Origin: PCRC01 sp040384665
GTDB taxonomy: Bacteria > Pseudomonadota > Gammaproteobacteria > Burkholderiales > Burkholderiaceae_C
NCBI GenBank assembly: GCA_040384665.1
Contig: JAZKIY010000012.1
Location: 62,001-126,000 of the forward strand
Direction: 5' to 3'
Length of the DNA stretch: 64,000 bases
The notes beneath the pieces are model-generated. The model was not told where the DNA came from. It did no database searches and was given only the letters and a program-made list of their open reading frames with translations. Both the position numbers and the translations under genes were made by a program. Shown here in pieces: positions 9,425-18,823 of the stretch (position 1 is its first letter; each line of letters begins with the position of its first letter).

Positions 9425-10612
9425 TCAGAGCGCTTGCGCCAGCCGCGCCACGCCTTCGTTGATCTTCGCCACATCGGCCGTGGCAAAGCTCAGGCGCAGC
9501 GTGGCGGGGTCCGGGTTGGCGGCATAAAACGGTGCGCCAGGCACAAAGGCCACGAGCTGTTCAATGGCGCGTTTGGCGAAGGCGGCGGCGTCTGTGGTCT
9601 TGCCGCCGGCACCGGTGAGGCGGGCCCAGAAGAACAGCCCCCCCTGCGGCTGCGTGAAGGCAATGGCATCGCCCAGTTCGCGCTGCAGCGCCTGGCCCAT
9701 GGCCTGCGCACGTTCGGCATACACCTGGCGCACATTCGCCAGTGTGGCGGGCATGCGGCCGGCATTGAGGTACTGCGCGGCGGTGGCCTGGGCGAAGGTG
9801 CTGGTGTGGGCGTCGCTGAACTGTTTGCACATGGTGGCCTTGGCCAGCAGTTCGGCGGGCGCGACCATCCAGCCCACGCGCAGGCCAGGGCTCAGCACCT
9901 TGCTGAGTGAGCCACAGTGCACCAGCAGTTCGCGGCTGCCGGGTACCTGCGCGCTCAGCGCCAGCAGGCTGGGCGGCGGGGCGGCGCCGAAGTAGAGGTC
10001 GCCGTAGGGGTCGTCTTCCACCACCACGGTGTTGTAGCGCACGGCCAGTTCCAGCACCTTTTTGCGGCGTTCCAGGTTCAGCAGCGCGCCGCTGGGGTTG
10101 CCGAAGGTGGGGATGAGGTAGACGAACTTGGGTTGGTGCTCGGCGATCAGTTTTTCCAACGCGTCGGTGTCCACGCCCTGGCCGTCGATGGGGGCGCTGA
10201 TGAGCTGGGCGCCGTACAGGCGAAAACACTGGATGGTGGCCAGAAAGGTGGGGCCTTCCACAATGACTTTGTCGCCGGGGCTGATGAGGGTTTTGCCCAG
10301 CAGGTCCAGCGCCTGCTGGCTGCCGGTGGTGACGATCAGGCCTTCGGGTTGGACGTCGGCGCCCTTGCTGTGCATGAAGGCGCTGAGCTGTTCGCGCAGG
10401 GGCTGGTAGCCCTCGGTGGCGCCGTACTGCAGTGCGGCGCCGGGTTCTTCGCTCAGGGCTTTGGCACTGGCCTCGCGGATGCCTGCCACGTCGAACATGG
10501 CGCTGTCTGGGAAACCACCGGCAAAACTGATGATGCCGGGCTTGCCCAGCAGCTTGAACAGTTCGCGGATGGCGGAGGTTTCGATGGCGTCGAGGCGGGA
10601 AGCGAATTGCAT
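9425..10612 (-). CDS. PLP-dependent aminotransferase (LysN/2-aminoadipate type)
   Basis: A 395-residue fold-type I aminotransferase without the MocR DNA-binding domain. It shows GFPDSAMF at the N-terminus, QYGATEGYQPLR (about 73-84), TTGSQQALDLLGK, the PLP contact motif EDDPYGDLYF and the Schiff-base lysine in SLSKVLSPGLRVGW (about 227-240). The best match among known enzymes is the group of 2-aminoadipate/aromatic and branched-chain transaminases. The exact substrate cannot be told from sequence. It is upstream of the flavin oxidoreductase and downstream of a 65-bp dispersed repeat. Confidence 0.88.
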   Translation of the reverse strand: MQFASRLDAIETSAIRELFKLLGKPGIISFAGGFPDSAMFDVAGIREASAKALSEEPGAALQYGATEGYQPLREQLSAFMHSKGADVQPEGLIVTTGSQQALDLLGKTLISPGDKVIVEGPTFLATIQCFRLYGAQLISAPIDGQGVDTDALEKLIAEHQPKFVYLIPTFGNPSGALLNLERRKKVLELAVRYNTVVVEDDPYGDLYFGAAPPPSLLALSAQVPGSRELLVHCGSLSKVLSPGLRVGWMVAPAELLAKATMCKQFSDAHTSTFAQATAAQYLNAGRMPATLANVRQVYAERAQAMGQALQRELGDAIAFTQPQGGLFFWARLTGAGGKTTDAAAFAKRAIEQLVAFVPGAPFYAANPDPATLRLSFATADVAKINEGVARLAQAL

Positions 10613-10643
10613 GGTGGTGGGTCAACCCGTCAGGGGGTTAAAT

Positions 10644-10708
10644 GCTATGTTTTTAAGAGCTAACCTGCTAGATTCTACTAAGGCTCAGGGCATATTTGAT
10701 CTGAAAAA
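10644..10708 (+). repeat. Dispersed 65-bp repeat, copy A
   Basis: This copy aligns without gaps to three others in the window (33560-33624, 43357-43421 and, inverted, 56348-56412). The conserved core is gct-N27-actaaggct or close variants. It fills the gap between the phosphatase gene and the aminotransferase gene and lies antisense to both. Confidence 0.7.
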
Positions 10709-10724
10709 TAGCCCAGAAGGCTTT

Positions 10725-12365
10725 TCAGGGGCTCTGCACCGGCAAAGGTGTGCCCACAGCGCTGGCCGGCGCGGCCACCTGCAGCCAACGGGCCAGCGTG
10801 GGGGCGATGTCCACCACCTCCACCCGCGCGTCCACGCGGCCCGGCCGGGCCCAGCGCGGGCCGTACAGGGCAATCGGCACCCCGGTGTCGTAGGCGTGCG
10901 GTGAGCCGTGGGTGGCGGCGTAGCCGGTGCCCACCATCCAGTGCGGCTGGACGGTGAACTGCACGTCGCCCGACACCTCGGGGTGCCAGGACTTGCGCAT
11001 CTGCGCAAAGTAGGGCGCGTTGCCCGGGCTGCCGCTGCGCAGTTCGGCGCGCGTGTAGGCCGCGGCAATGCCGGGCACACTGGCAATGGCACGGCGCGCG
11101 GCGTCGGCCACCACGTCCACACTGAGACCGGTTTGCGCCAGCAGGCTGCGGTTCACCAGCAGGCTGGAGCCAGAAAAACTGACCCACTGCCCAGGGCCAA
11201 ACTGGGGCGTGAGCGCGGCGTTGACGTGCCCCAGCAGCGCCGACAGCCTGATGCGCCCGGTGGCCAGCCCTTGTGTCGCGCCGAACTCGGGCGCGGCCAT
11301 GAAGCCGTGGTCTGCCGTCAGCACCACGAGGTAGTTGTCTTTGCCAACGCGCGCATCCAGGTCCTGAAAGAAGGCCTGGAACTGCCGGTCAAGCTGCAGC
11401 AAATGGTCGTGCGAGAGGCGCGACTCGGCGCCAAAGGCGTGGTTCACATAGTCATGGCCCGACAGGCTCACCGCCAGGATGTCGGGCACATCGTCTTGCC
11501 CCAGTTGTTCGCCGGCGATGGCGGCGCGGGCGAAATCCAGCGCCAGCGCGTCGGCGAACGGGCTGCGCAGCAAGGCACTGTAAAACGCCGGGCCGGGGGC
11601 TTCGTCGTCGGGCGCGTTCATCGCCATCGGCAGGCTGCCCCCCCGGGCAAACCAGGCCTGGCCATCGGGCAGCGAACGGGCGTAGGCGGCTTCGGGCAAC
11701 AGCGGCGTCCACGCGGTTTTGAAATAGCGGTCGGCCGGCTTGGCGGCGTTGAAGGTGTTGACCCAGGCCGGGTGCTCGGCCATGTAGTAGGTGCTGGACG
11801 CGAACTGCCCGCTGCTGCCCATGTACATGTAGGCCGTACCGGCGCGGCCGGCCGGCAGGATGGCGCCGCGGTCTTTGCCGGAAATGGCCACCACCTTGGC
11901 ACGCGGGTCGGCGCGCTTCAGCACATCGCCCACGGTTTCGGCGCGCAGGTTTTTGGGGCTGGTGCCGTCCAGTGGCCGGGTGGTGTGGCCGATGTAGGTG
12001 GCCGATGCGTCGCTGGTGCAGTAGACCTCGGCGCCGGTGGCGGCGTCGCGCCAGTCGTTGCCAATGATGCCGGTGCGGTCCGGGTAGGCACCGGTCAGCA
12101 TGGTGGCGTGGCCCGCCGCCGTCACGGTGAAAGCGTGGCCGTAGTGCGCGTTGGCGAACCAGGTGCCCCGGTCCAGAAACCGGGCCAGGCCGTCGGGCAC
12201 AAGCTGGTCGCGGTAGGCCAGTACCTGGCGCTGGGGCAGGCCGTCCACCACCAGCAGCACCACAAGCCTGGGTTTGGCGGTGGTGTCGGGCGCCGACGCG
12301 CACGCGGCCAGCAGGCCCGCCACCAGCAGACCCAGCCCCCACCCACAGCGTTTGATGTTTTGCAT
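10725..12365 (-). CDS. Alkaline phosphatase/nucleotide pyrophosphatase-superfamily lipoprotein
   Basis: A 546-residue lipoprotein: the signal peptide ends in a lipobox LLAACAS, with the lipid Cys at about residue 22. The body is an alkaline-phosphatase-superfamily domain. It has VVDGLPQ (first metal Asp), HAFTVTAAGHATMLTGAYPDRTGI with the nucleophile Thr, SLSGHDYVNHAFG, and LTADHGFMAAPE near the C-terminal third. This is the PafA-like layout, in which Thr replaces the Ser of classical PhoA. It probably hydrolyses phosphomonoesters in the periplasm. It is divergent from nth, and no phosphate regulator is nearby. I chose the ATG at 12363-12365 because it gives the lipoprotein signal; the same frame is open further upstream, over nth. 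Confidence 0.88.
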   Translation of the reverse strand: MQNIKRCGWGLGLLVAGLLAACASAPDTTAKPRLVVLLVVDGLPQRQVLAYRDQLVPDGLARFLDRGTWFANAHYGHAFTVTAAGHATMLTGAYPDRTGIIGNDWRDAATGAEVYCTSDASATYIGHTTRPLDGTSPKNLRAETVGDVLKRADPRAKVVAISGKDRGAILPAGRAGTAYMYMGSSGQFASSTYYMAEHPAWVNTFNAAKPADRYFKTAWTPLLPEAAYARSLPDGQAWFARGGSLPMAMNAPDDEAPGPAFYSALLRSPFADALALDFARAAIAGEQLGQDDVPDILAVSLSGHDYVNHAFGAESRLSHDHLLQLDRQFQAFFQDLDARVGKDNYLVVLTADHGFMAAPEFGATQGLATGRIRLSALLGHVNAALTPQFGPGQWVSFSGSSLLVNRSLLAQTGLSVDVVADAARRAIASVPGIAAAYTRAELRSGSPGNAPYFAQMRKSWHPEVSGDVQFTVQPHWMVGTGYAATHGSPHAYDTGVPIALYGPRWARPGRVDARVEVVDIAPTLARWLQVAAPASAVGTPLPVQSP

Positions 12366-12434
12366 GGAAGTGATGGTAGCCAAGAAGCCGCGAGAATGGC
12401 GCCAGATCCCATTTTTTGCTGGACGAACGGCCCC

Positions 12435-13073
12435 ATGAAACGCGAGCACATCGAACCCTTCTTCGCCACACTGAAGGCTGCCAACCCGCAGCCCAACACG
12501 GAACTGGAATACACCACCGTGTTCGAGCTGCTGGCCGCCGTGCTGCTGAGCGCGCAGGCCACCGACGTGGGTGTGAACAAGGCCACGCGCAAGCTGTTTC
12601 CGGTGGCCGGTACGCCACAGAAAATCCTCGCGCTGGGGCTGGACGGGTTGGAGGGCTACATCAAGACCATCGGTCTGTACCACAGCAAGGCCAAACACCT
12701 GCTGGAAACCTGCCGCATGCTGGTGGAACAACACGGCGGCGAGGTGCCGCGCACGCGCGAGGCGCTGGAGGCCTTGCCCGGCGTGGGCCGCAAGACCGCC
12801 AACGTGGTGCTGAACGTGGCCTTTGGCGAACCGACCATGGCGGTGGACACGCACATCTTCCGGGTGGGCAACCGCACCGGCCTGGCGCCGGGCAAGACCC
12901 CCTACGAGGTGGAGATGCAGCTGATGAAGCGCATCCCGCCGGCCTACCTGGTGGACGCGCACCATTGGCTCATCCTGCACGGGCGCTATGTGTGCCAGGC
13001 GCGCAAGCCGCTGTGCTGGCAGTGTGGCGTGGCCGACTACTGCGGCTTCAAAGACAAGACGCCGCGGCCTTAA
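12435..13073 (+). CDS. nth: Endonuclease III (DNA glycosylase/AP lyase)
   Basis: This 212-residue base-excision repair enzyme removes oxidised pyrimidines. The helix-hairpin-helix is EALPGVGRKTANVVLN (catalytic Lys near 121) and the catalytic Asp is in VDTHIFRV (about 139). The C-terminal [4Fe-4S] cluster has the standard spacing C-x6-C-x2-C-x5-C (starting at VCQARKPLC). The length is that of E. coli Nth. The gene ends on TAA, and its last bases TTAA also form the stop of the convergent methyltransferase gene. Confidence 0.96.
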   Translation: MKREHIEPFFATLKAANPQPNTELEYTTVFELLAAVLLSAQATDVGVNKATRKLFPVAGTPQKILALGLDGLEGYIKTIGLYHSKAKHLLETCRMLVEQHGGEVPRTREALEALPGVGRKTANVVLNVAFGEPTMAVDTHIFRVGNRTGLAPGKTPYEVEMQLMKRIPPAYLVDAHHWLILHGRYVCQARKPLCWQCGVADYCGFKDKTPRP

Positions 13074-13714
13074 GGCGGTGTGGCCCCATGGGCCACAAAC
13101 ACAGCGTCCAGCCAGAGCGTGTCAACGGCCATACCACCGAGCTGGCTGGCCAGTTGGTCCCAGGGCCGGTGCAGGCCTTCTAACGAACTGACCGAGTACA
13201 GCGCCGCCGGCCACACCAGCCAGTTGACCGGCCAGGTCCAGACGCCGGCCCACTTGAGGCCCGACGCCACCACCCGCGCACCGGGCTTCAGGTGCCGCAG
13301 CACATGGGCAATGGCTTGCGGCTGGCGTAGGATGTCGTGGGTGAAGTGGAACAGCGCGGCGTCGGCCTGGAACGACAGCTTGGCCTGGGCCACAGGTGTG
13401 CCCACCAGCGCCACGTTGGCCCAGCCGTGTTGCGCCACACGCGCCTGCGCCTGTTCCAGCATCTCTGGCGACTGCTCGATGCCGACCACGCGGCCACTTG
13501 GGCCAACGCCCTGGCGCAGCGCCGCAAAACTCAGGCCGGTGCCACAGCCCACGTCCAGCACGGTGTCGGACGGGCGCAGGCCCAGTTGGCGAATGGCTTG
13601 CTCCCGGATCGGTTCGAACGGCGCCAACTCACGGTCGTAGACACTGGCACGGTGGCGGTACTGCGCCAGTGCCACACGCGGGCGGGTGGGGTCGGCCGGG
13701 CGTGGGGAGGGCAT
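13070..13714 (-). CDS. Class I SAM-dependent methyltransferase
   Basis: A 214-residue Rossmann methyltransferase with motif I VLDVGCGTGLSF (about 48-59) and GRVVGIEQSPEML for the SAM ribose. The C-terminal half is hydrophobic (VWTWPVNWLVWPAALYSVSS), which suggests membrane association or a lipid/quinone-like substrate. The substrate is unknown. The ATG at 13714 is 5 bp after the uspA stop, so the gene is cotranscribed with uspA. Confidence 0.85.
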   Translation of the reverse strand: MPSPRPADPTRPRVALAQYRHRASVYDRELAPFEPIREQAIRQLGLRPSDTVLDVGCGTGLSFAALRQGVGPSGRVVGIEQSPEMLEQAQARVAQHGWANVALVGTPVAQAKLSFQADAALFHFTHDILRQPQAIAHVLRHLKPGARVVASGLKWAGVWTWPVNWLVWPAALYSVSSLEGLHRPWDQLASQLGGMAVDTLWLDAVFVAHGATPP

Positions 13715-13719
13715 GCCGG

Positions 13720-14157
13720 TCAGTGCGTGATGACCACCAGCACGCTGCACGGCGCGTGCTCGATCAGCGCCTTGGACACCGAGCCACGCCACCAGCGGGC
13801 GGCCCAGTTGTCCAGATGGCGGTGGCCGACGACGATCAGGTCGGCGTCGATCTTCTTGGCGTACTCGGTGATTTCGTCGATGGTTTCACCCACCAGCACC
13901 TCGCCGCTGGCGGTGTGCCCGGCGGTGGCCAGCCGGCGCACGCCCTCGTTCAGCACCGCCTGGTAGGTGTCGCGTTCGCGCTCGGCCAGGTCCTTGTCGT
14001 AGACCGCGCCTTCGAGGCCCACGACCCCCAGCATCACCGGCATCACCGCCACCAGGTACAGCTCGGCGCCGCTCCACTGGGCCAGGTCCTGGCAGTCGAG
14101 CAGGGCTTGCTGCCCGGCTTCCGAGCCGTTGTAGGCCAGCAAAATGCGTTTGTACAT
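13720..14157 (-). CDS. Universal stress protein
   Basis: A 145-residue single UspA domain: MYKRILLAYNGSEAG at the start, and the ATP-binding loop DLIVVGHRH-x11-GSVSKALIEHAPCSVLVV at the end (about 112-142). The G-x2-H-x(9,12)-G-S motif seen here is typical of ATP-binding members. It follows cobT by 90 bp on the same strand and could be read from the cobalamin operon, but that gap allows its own promoter. It is tightly followed by a methyltransferase. Confidence 0.92.
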   Translation of the reverse strand: MYKRILLAYNGSEAGQQALLDCQDLAQWSGAELYLVAVMPVMLGVVGLEGAVYDKDLAERERDTYQAVLNEGVRRLATAGHTASGEVLVGETIDEITEYAKKIDADLIVVGHRHLDNWAARWWRGSVSKALIEHAPCSVLVVITH

Positions 14158-14247
14158 AGGAACTTCCTGCAGATGGCGATGGCTACAGCATAGGCGCCTG
14201 CGGGCCCGCGCACAACAAGCCGCTACCCGCAAGAGGGGTTTTGGCCC

Positions 14248-15279
14248 TCAGGCTTTGCCGGAAACGCCCGCCGATGCGAAGCTGGCCATGTCGCGCAGCA
14301 CCGCGCAGGCCGATTGCAGCAGCGGCCAGGCCAGCGCCGCGCCGGAACCTTCGCCCAGGCGCAGGCCGAGGTCCAGCAGTGGCTGCGCGCCCAGGTGCTG
14401 CAGCATCAGCGCATGGCCGCGCTCGCCGGAACGGTGCGCGAACACGCAGCGTTGCAACACGCGGGGGTCGATGGCGTGGGCCACCAGAATCACGGCGCTG
14501 GTGATGAAGCCGTCGACCAGAACCACGCGCCGCTCAACGGCCGCCTGCCAGACGGCGCCCAGCATGGTGGCCATCTCGAAACCGCCAAAAGCGGCCATGG
14601 CCTGCAGCGGGTCGGTCACGTCGGCATGGCGCTGCAGCACTTCGCGCAAGATGGTGGTCTTGCGCTGTACCGCGGCAGCGTCCAGCCCGGTGCCGGCGCC
14701 GGTGCAGTCGGCGATGTCAAGCTGCGCCATGCGGGCCAGCAGCAGCGAGGCGGCCGAGGTGTTGCCGATGCCCATTTCTCCCAGCAGCACCGCGTTGCCG
14801 GGGAGGCTTTTGACGAGTGCGCGGCCGTTGGCAATGGCCTGATCGCACTGCGCGGCGGTCATCGCCGGGCCGGAAAGGGCGTCGGCCGTGCCGGGGGCGA
14901 TCTTGGCTTGGTGAAGCTGTTCCCTAGGCGCAAAGTCGTGCGCCACACCACAATCCACCACCGTCAGCGCCATGCCGTGCTGGCGTGCCAGCACACTGAC
15001 ACAGGCACCACCGGCGAGAAAGTTTTCCACCATCTGCCAGGTCACATCGCTTGGGTAGGCCGAGACACCGCGCGCGGCCAAGCCGTGGTCCCCGGCAAAC
15101 ACCAGCAGTTGCGGCTGGTCAAGCTGCGGGGCTTCCGTGCCAAGGATCAGCCCCAGCTGCAGCGCGAGCGCCTCCAGCCGTCCGAGCGAGCCCAGCGGTT
15201 TGGTTTTGTGGTCGAGTTTGGATTGCAGCGCCTGCGCGAGGGCGAGCTGCTGCAAATCTGCCAGCGCGGGCAGCGCCAT
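14248..15279 (-). CDS. cobT: Nicotinate-nucleotide:dimethylbenzimidazole phosphoribosyltransferase
   Basis: CobT makes alpha-ribazole phosphate, the activated lower ligand of cobalamin. The 343-residue product shows DHKTKPLGSLGRLE (22-35), VFAGDHGLAARGVSAYP, GEMGIGNTSAASLL, and the C-terminal RLGEGSGAALA whose Glu (about 310) matches the catalytic residue of Salmonella CobT. The ATG at 15277-15279 lies 11 bp after the bioB stop. A GTG one codon upstream is an alternative. It is the last gene of the riboswitch-led operon, and the usual partner cobS is not next to it. Confidence 0.95.
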   Translation of the reverse strand: MALPALADLQQLALAQALQSKLDHKTKPLGSLGRLEALALQLGLILGTEAPQLDQPQLLVFAGDHGLAARGVSAYPSDVTWQMVENFLAGGACVSVLARQHGMALTVVDCGVAHDFAPREQLHQAKIAPGTADALSGPAMTAAQCDQAIANGRALVKSLPGNAVLLGEMGIGNTSAASLLLARMAQLDIADCTGAGTGLDAAAVQRKTTILREVLQRHADVTDPLQAMAAFGGFEMATMLGAVWQAAVERRVVLVDGFITSAVILVAHAIDPRVLQRCVFAHRSGERGHALMLQHLGAQPLLDLGLRLGEGSGAALAWPLLQSACAVLRDMASFASAGVSGKA

Positions 15280-15290
15280 CACACGGCGGC

Positions 15291-16298
15291 TCAGTGCGCG
15301 GGCTTTTTGCCGCGCGGGTACATGCCCAGCTTGCCCAGCAGGGCCACGTCGTCCAATGTCTCGGGGTTGTCGGTGGTGAGCAGTTTTTCGCCGAAGAAGA
15401 TCGAGTTGGCGCCGGCCATGAAACACATGGCCTGCACCGCTTCGCCCATCTGGCGGCGGCCGGCCGACAAGCGAACCCGCGCCGTGGGCATGGTGATGCG
15501 GGCCACCGCGATGGTGCGCACGAACTCCAGCGGGTCCAGATCGGCCTGGTCGGCCAGCGGCGTGCCTTCGACCTTGACCAAGTGGTTGATGGGCACCGAC
15601 TCGGGGTACGGGCTCAGGTTGGCCAGTTGCGCGATCAACGCGGCGCGCTGGCGGCGGCTTTCGCCCATGCCCACAATACCGCCGCAGCAGACCTTGACGC
15701 CGGCCGTGCGCACATGGCCCAGCGTGTCCAGCCGGTCCTGGTATTCGCGGGTTTTGATGATCTGGCCGTAGAACTCGGGCGCGCTGTCGAGGTTGTGGTT
15801 GTAGTAATCCAGCCCGGCATCGGCCAGCGCCTGGGCCTGGCCGCCTTCGAGCATGCCCAGCGTGGCGCAGGTTTCCATGCCCAGCGCCTTCACGCCGCGC
15901 ACCAGTTCCGAGACTTTCTCGATGTCGCGGTCTTTCGGCGAGCGCCAGGCGGCGCCCATGCAGAAACGGGTGGCGCCAGCGGCCTTGGCGGCTTCGGCGG
16001 CGGCCATCACTTCGGCGGGTTCCATCAGTTTGGTGGCGGTCACGCCGGTGTCGTAGCGGGCGGCCTGTGGGCAGTAGGAGCAGTCTTCCGGACAGCCACC
16101 GGTCTTGACCGACAGCAGCGTGGCGAACTCCACCTCGCAGGGGTCGAAGTTTTCGCGGTGCACCAGTTGCGCGCGGTGCATCAGCTCGGGCAGCGGCAGG
16201 GCCATCAACGCTTCGACAGCGGCCACGCTCCAGGGTGCTGCGGCCTGCTTCTCGGCCTGCTGCACAGCAGCCATCGCTTGAACTTCGGTGGAACCCAT
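15291..16298 (-). CDS. bioB: Biotin synthase
   Basis: This radical-SAM enzyme inserts sulfur into dethiobiotin. The 335-residue protein has the CxxxCxxC cluster motif at C69, C73 and C76 (GGCPEDCSYCPQ), YYNHNLDSAPEFY, CCGGIVGMGES and the late RLSAGRRQMG. No other bio gene is in the window. It sits between cobQ (39 bp) and cobT (11 bp) within the cobalamin operon, so its expression may be partly tied to the B12 riboswitch. BioB itself does not use cobalamin, so this placement is unexplained. Confidence 0.97.
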   Translation of the reverse strand: MGSTEVQAMAAVQQAEKQAAAPWSVAAVEALMALPLPELMHRAQLVHRENFDPCEVEFATLLSVKTGGCPEDCSYCPQAARYDTGVTATKLMEPAEVMAAAEAAKAAGATRFCMGAAWRSPKDRDIEKVSELVRGVKALGMETCATLGMLEGGQAQALADAGLDYYNHNLDSAPEFYGQIIKTREYQDRLDTLGHVRTAGVKVCCGGIVGMGESRRQRAALIAQLANLSPYPESVPINHLVKVEGTPLADQADLDPLEFVRTIAVARITMPTARVRLSAGRRQMGEAVQAMCFMAGANSIFFGEKLLTTDNPETLDDVALLGKLGMYPRGKKPAH

Positions 16299-16337
16299 AA
16301 ATACTCCTGAAAATGTCTGCGTTCGGTGCAGTGCCGG

Positions 16338-17819
16338 TCAGCGGACCAGCCCCTGCAACACGCCCGGCGCGAAATGCGCGTCAATGTAGTCGGCCAGCCC
16401 GTCGAATACTGCGTCCAGCGTCGGTACTTTTGCGGACAGGCCGGGCATCTTTTCGGCCAACAGTGGCCCGAACAACGCCTGCAACACGCCCGTGTCTTCA
16501 AACAGGCCATGCAGGTAGAGGCCCAGCACGTTGCCACCCGTATTTTGCCACGCCAGCCCTTCGGGCATGACCGGGCGTGCCGCAGCCATCGCCGGGTGCT
16601 GTGCCGTCTGGCCATGGTGGATTTCGTAGCCTTGCACCCCCACGCCCGACAGCGCCGCCCACGGACCGGTCAGCTGGCCGAACACGGCCTGCCGGTGGCG
16701 CACGGTTTTTTCGGTTTCGAACACGGTCACCAGTGGCAGCAGGCCCAGGCCGGGCGCGTTGCCGTCAATGCCGTGCGGGTCGATCAACCCCTCGCCCAGC
16801 ATCTGCAGCCCGCCGCAGACGCCCAGCACCCTGCCGCCCTGCTCTGCGTGCGCAGCAACCGCCTGGTCCAATCCCTGTGCGCGCAGCCAGGCCAAATCAC
16901 CGCTGGTGTGTTTGGAGCCGGGCAACACCACCCAGTCGGCGCCTGCCAGCTCGGCTGGGCTGCGCACCCATTTCACGCGCACGCCGGGGATGTTCTTGAG
17001 CGGCTGGAACTCGTCGAGGTTGCTGATGCGCGGGTAAGCGACGATGGCGACGGTGGTGTGCACCGCAGCGCCGGCCGCCGTGGTGCGGTCGTCGAACACG
17101 CCGTCTTCTTCCGGCAGGCCGTGCTGCCACCACATCGGCAGCGTGGCCACCGTCGGCACGCCGGTCAACGCCTGCAGCATCTGCGGGCCGGGGGCTAGCA
17201 GCCCCGCATCGCCGCGGAACTTGTTCAGCACAAAACCGTTGATCAATGCCTGTTCTTCGGGCGGCAGCATGGCCCAGGTGCCGTACAGATGGGCGAAGGC
17301 GCCGCCCCGGTCGATGTCGGTGACCAGCAGGCACTGCGCACGGGCGTGCAGTGCACTGCGCATGTTGACGATGTCGCTGTCTTTCAGGTTGATCTCGGCC
17401 GGCGAGCCGGCGCCTTCCAAAACCACCACGTCGTTCTCGGCCAGCAGCTCGTCCAGCGCCTGCGCCACCACGGGCCAGACGCTGGCGCTGCGGCCGCGCC
17501 ATTCCATGCGCGACAGTTCGGCATTCACCTGGCCCATCAGCACCACCTGACTGCGGGTGTCGGCCTCGGGCTTGAGCAGCAGCGGGTTCATGCGCACGTC
17601 GGGTACCGCATTGGCGGCCAGCGACTGGAAATACTGCGCGCTGCCGATCTCGCCGCCGGCCACCACCCGCGCGTTGTTGCTCATGTTCTGCGCCTTGAAG
17701 GGCGCGACTTTTAAACCTTGGCGCGCGTACCAGCGGCACAAGGCTGTGGTGAGCCAGCTCTTGCCAGCGCCGCTGGTGGTGCCGAGCACCATGACGGCTT
17801 TTGCTCTGTTGGTACTCAT
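16338..17819 (-). CDS. cobQ: Cobyric acid synthase
   Basis: CobQ amidates four carboxylates of adenosylcobyrinic a,c-diamide with glutamine and ATP. The 493-residue product has an N-terminal ATPase domain (GTTSGAGKSWLTTAL, 13-27; KAQNMSNN) and a C-terminal class I glutaminase with nucleophile Cys in VLGVCGGLQMLGE (about 340) and His in YEIHHGQT (about 425). The ATG at 17819 overlaps the cobD stop as ATGA, which settles the start over one five codons upstream. It carries out a step that CobB precedes, and both enzymes are encoded in this window. Confidence 0.96.
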   Translation of the reverse strand: MSTNRAKAVMVLGTTSGAGKSWLTTALCRWYARQGLKVAPFKAQNMSNNARVVAGGEIGSAQYFQSLAANAVPDVRMNPLLLKPEADTRSQVVLMGQVNAELSRMEWRGRSASVWPVVAQALDELLAENDVVVLEGAGSPAEINLKDSDIVNMRSALHARAQCLLVTDIDRGGAFAHLYGTWAMLPPEEQALINGFVLNKFRGDAGLLAPGPQMLQALTGVPTVATLPMWWQHGLPEEDGVFDDRTTAAGAAVHTTVAIVAYPRISNLDEFQPLKNIPGVRVKWVRSPAELAGADWVVLPGSKHTSGDLAWLRAQGLDQAVAAHAEQGGRVLGVCGGLQMLGEGLIDPHGIDGNAPGLGLLPLVTVFETEKTVRHRQAVFGQLTGPWAALSGVGVQGYEIHHGQTAQHPAMAAARPVMPEGLAWQNTGGNVLGLYLHGLFEDTGVLQALFGPLLAEKMPGLSAKVPTLDAVFDGLADYIDAHFAPGVLQGLVR

Positions 17820-18823
17820 TCGGAAGCCAGCCATGCATCACGCAGCGCCGCCTGTGCCTCGGGCGACTGCACGCTCAGCCGCGCATGGCCAGGCAGGCCG
17901 AACGAGGTGGCGTCGCGCAGCTTGACGCTGGTGGCGCGGATGCGGTCGATGCGCTGGCGCAAAGCGGCGGGGTCTTCAGCGCCCGGCAGCCGTGCGGTAA
18001 AGAAGTTGGCGAGGCTGGGCAGGCACTCGAAACCCAGCGACGTGCACAGCGCGGTCTGCTCCACCTTCCATTGGCGCAGCGTGTTCAGGCTGTTTTTCAC
18101 CCAGTCCTGGGTTTCGGCGGTCATCCACGATTCGAGCATCGCAATGCCGTGGGTGCCGAGCAGCCACGACGCGGCGAGCTGTTGCATCTGCAACACCCGG
18201 GGTTGCGCACCCACCGGGGCAATGGCGTAGGCAGCCCGGATGCCGGGCAGGCCCAGCACTTTGTTGGGTGTCCAGAGTTGCCAGACCTTGTCCAGCGCGG
18301 CCTGGTCCAGCGGCAGCGCGCCTTCGAGGCGCAGCGGTTCGTAGGCGCGGTCGAGCGCCACGGTGCCTTCGAGCTGGCCCACACGCGCCAGCAGTTCGTC
18401 GGTCTGGCCCAGCGGGCTGGTCGGGTCGCAGCACCAGACCAGACTGGCTTCTTCCGGCGTGGCGGCGCGTGGGAGCTGGTAGGCGTTGGCGGCGGTGGCG
18501 TAGTCGGCATAGGCGTGTTTGGGCAGCCACACCGTGCCCCGACCTTGCACCGAAATCATCGCAGTAATGCGGGTGATGAACTCGCTGCCACTCGCGGCGA
18601 TGATGAGCCTGTCCATGCCCACACCGTGGAAGTTGGCAAGCTGCCGACGCAGCGTGAGGTAGCCAGATTCGGGGTAGTAGCTCGGGTCGACCTGCTCAAT
18701 CGCCCGCACGGCGATGGGGCACGGTCCGCAGGCGTTGGCGTTGCTGGAAAACTCGATTTCCGGCTGGCCCAGCAGGTCGTTGCCACCGTGCACGCGCAGG
18801 GTGGCATTCAAGGCGTTAGCCAT
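17816..18823 (-). CDS. cobD: L-threonine-O-3-phosphate decarboxylase
   Basis: CobD (named CobC in Pseudomonas) makes aminopropanol phosphate, the linker used by CbiB. The 335 residues form an aminotransferase fold: N-terminal HGGNDL, YYPESGYLTLR, and the Schiff-base lysine K188 in TPNKVLGLPGIR. One oddity is that the usual NPNNPTG loop, which contacts the PLP ring, reads DPTSPLG (about 133-139), so the conserved second Asn is Ser. Its start overlaps the cbiB stop by 8 bp. Position and motifs make the function likely in spite of the loop change. Confidence 0.9.
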   Translation of the reverse strand: MANALNATLRVHGGNDLLGQPEIEFSSNANACGPCPIAVRAIEQVDPSYYPESGYLTLRRQLANFHGVGMDRLIIAASGSEFITRITAMISVQGRGTVWLPKHAYADYATAANAYQLPRAATPEEASLVWCCDPTSPLGQTDELLARVGQLEGTVALDRAYEPLRLEGALPLDQAALDKVWQLWTPNKVLGLPGIRAAYAIAPVGAQPRVLQMQQLAASWLLGTHGIAMLESWMTAETQDWVKNSLNTLRQWKVEQTALCTSLGFECLPSLANFFTARLPGAEDPAALRQRIDRIRATSVKLRDATSFGLPGHARLSVQSPEAQAALRDAWLASE

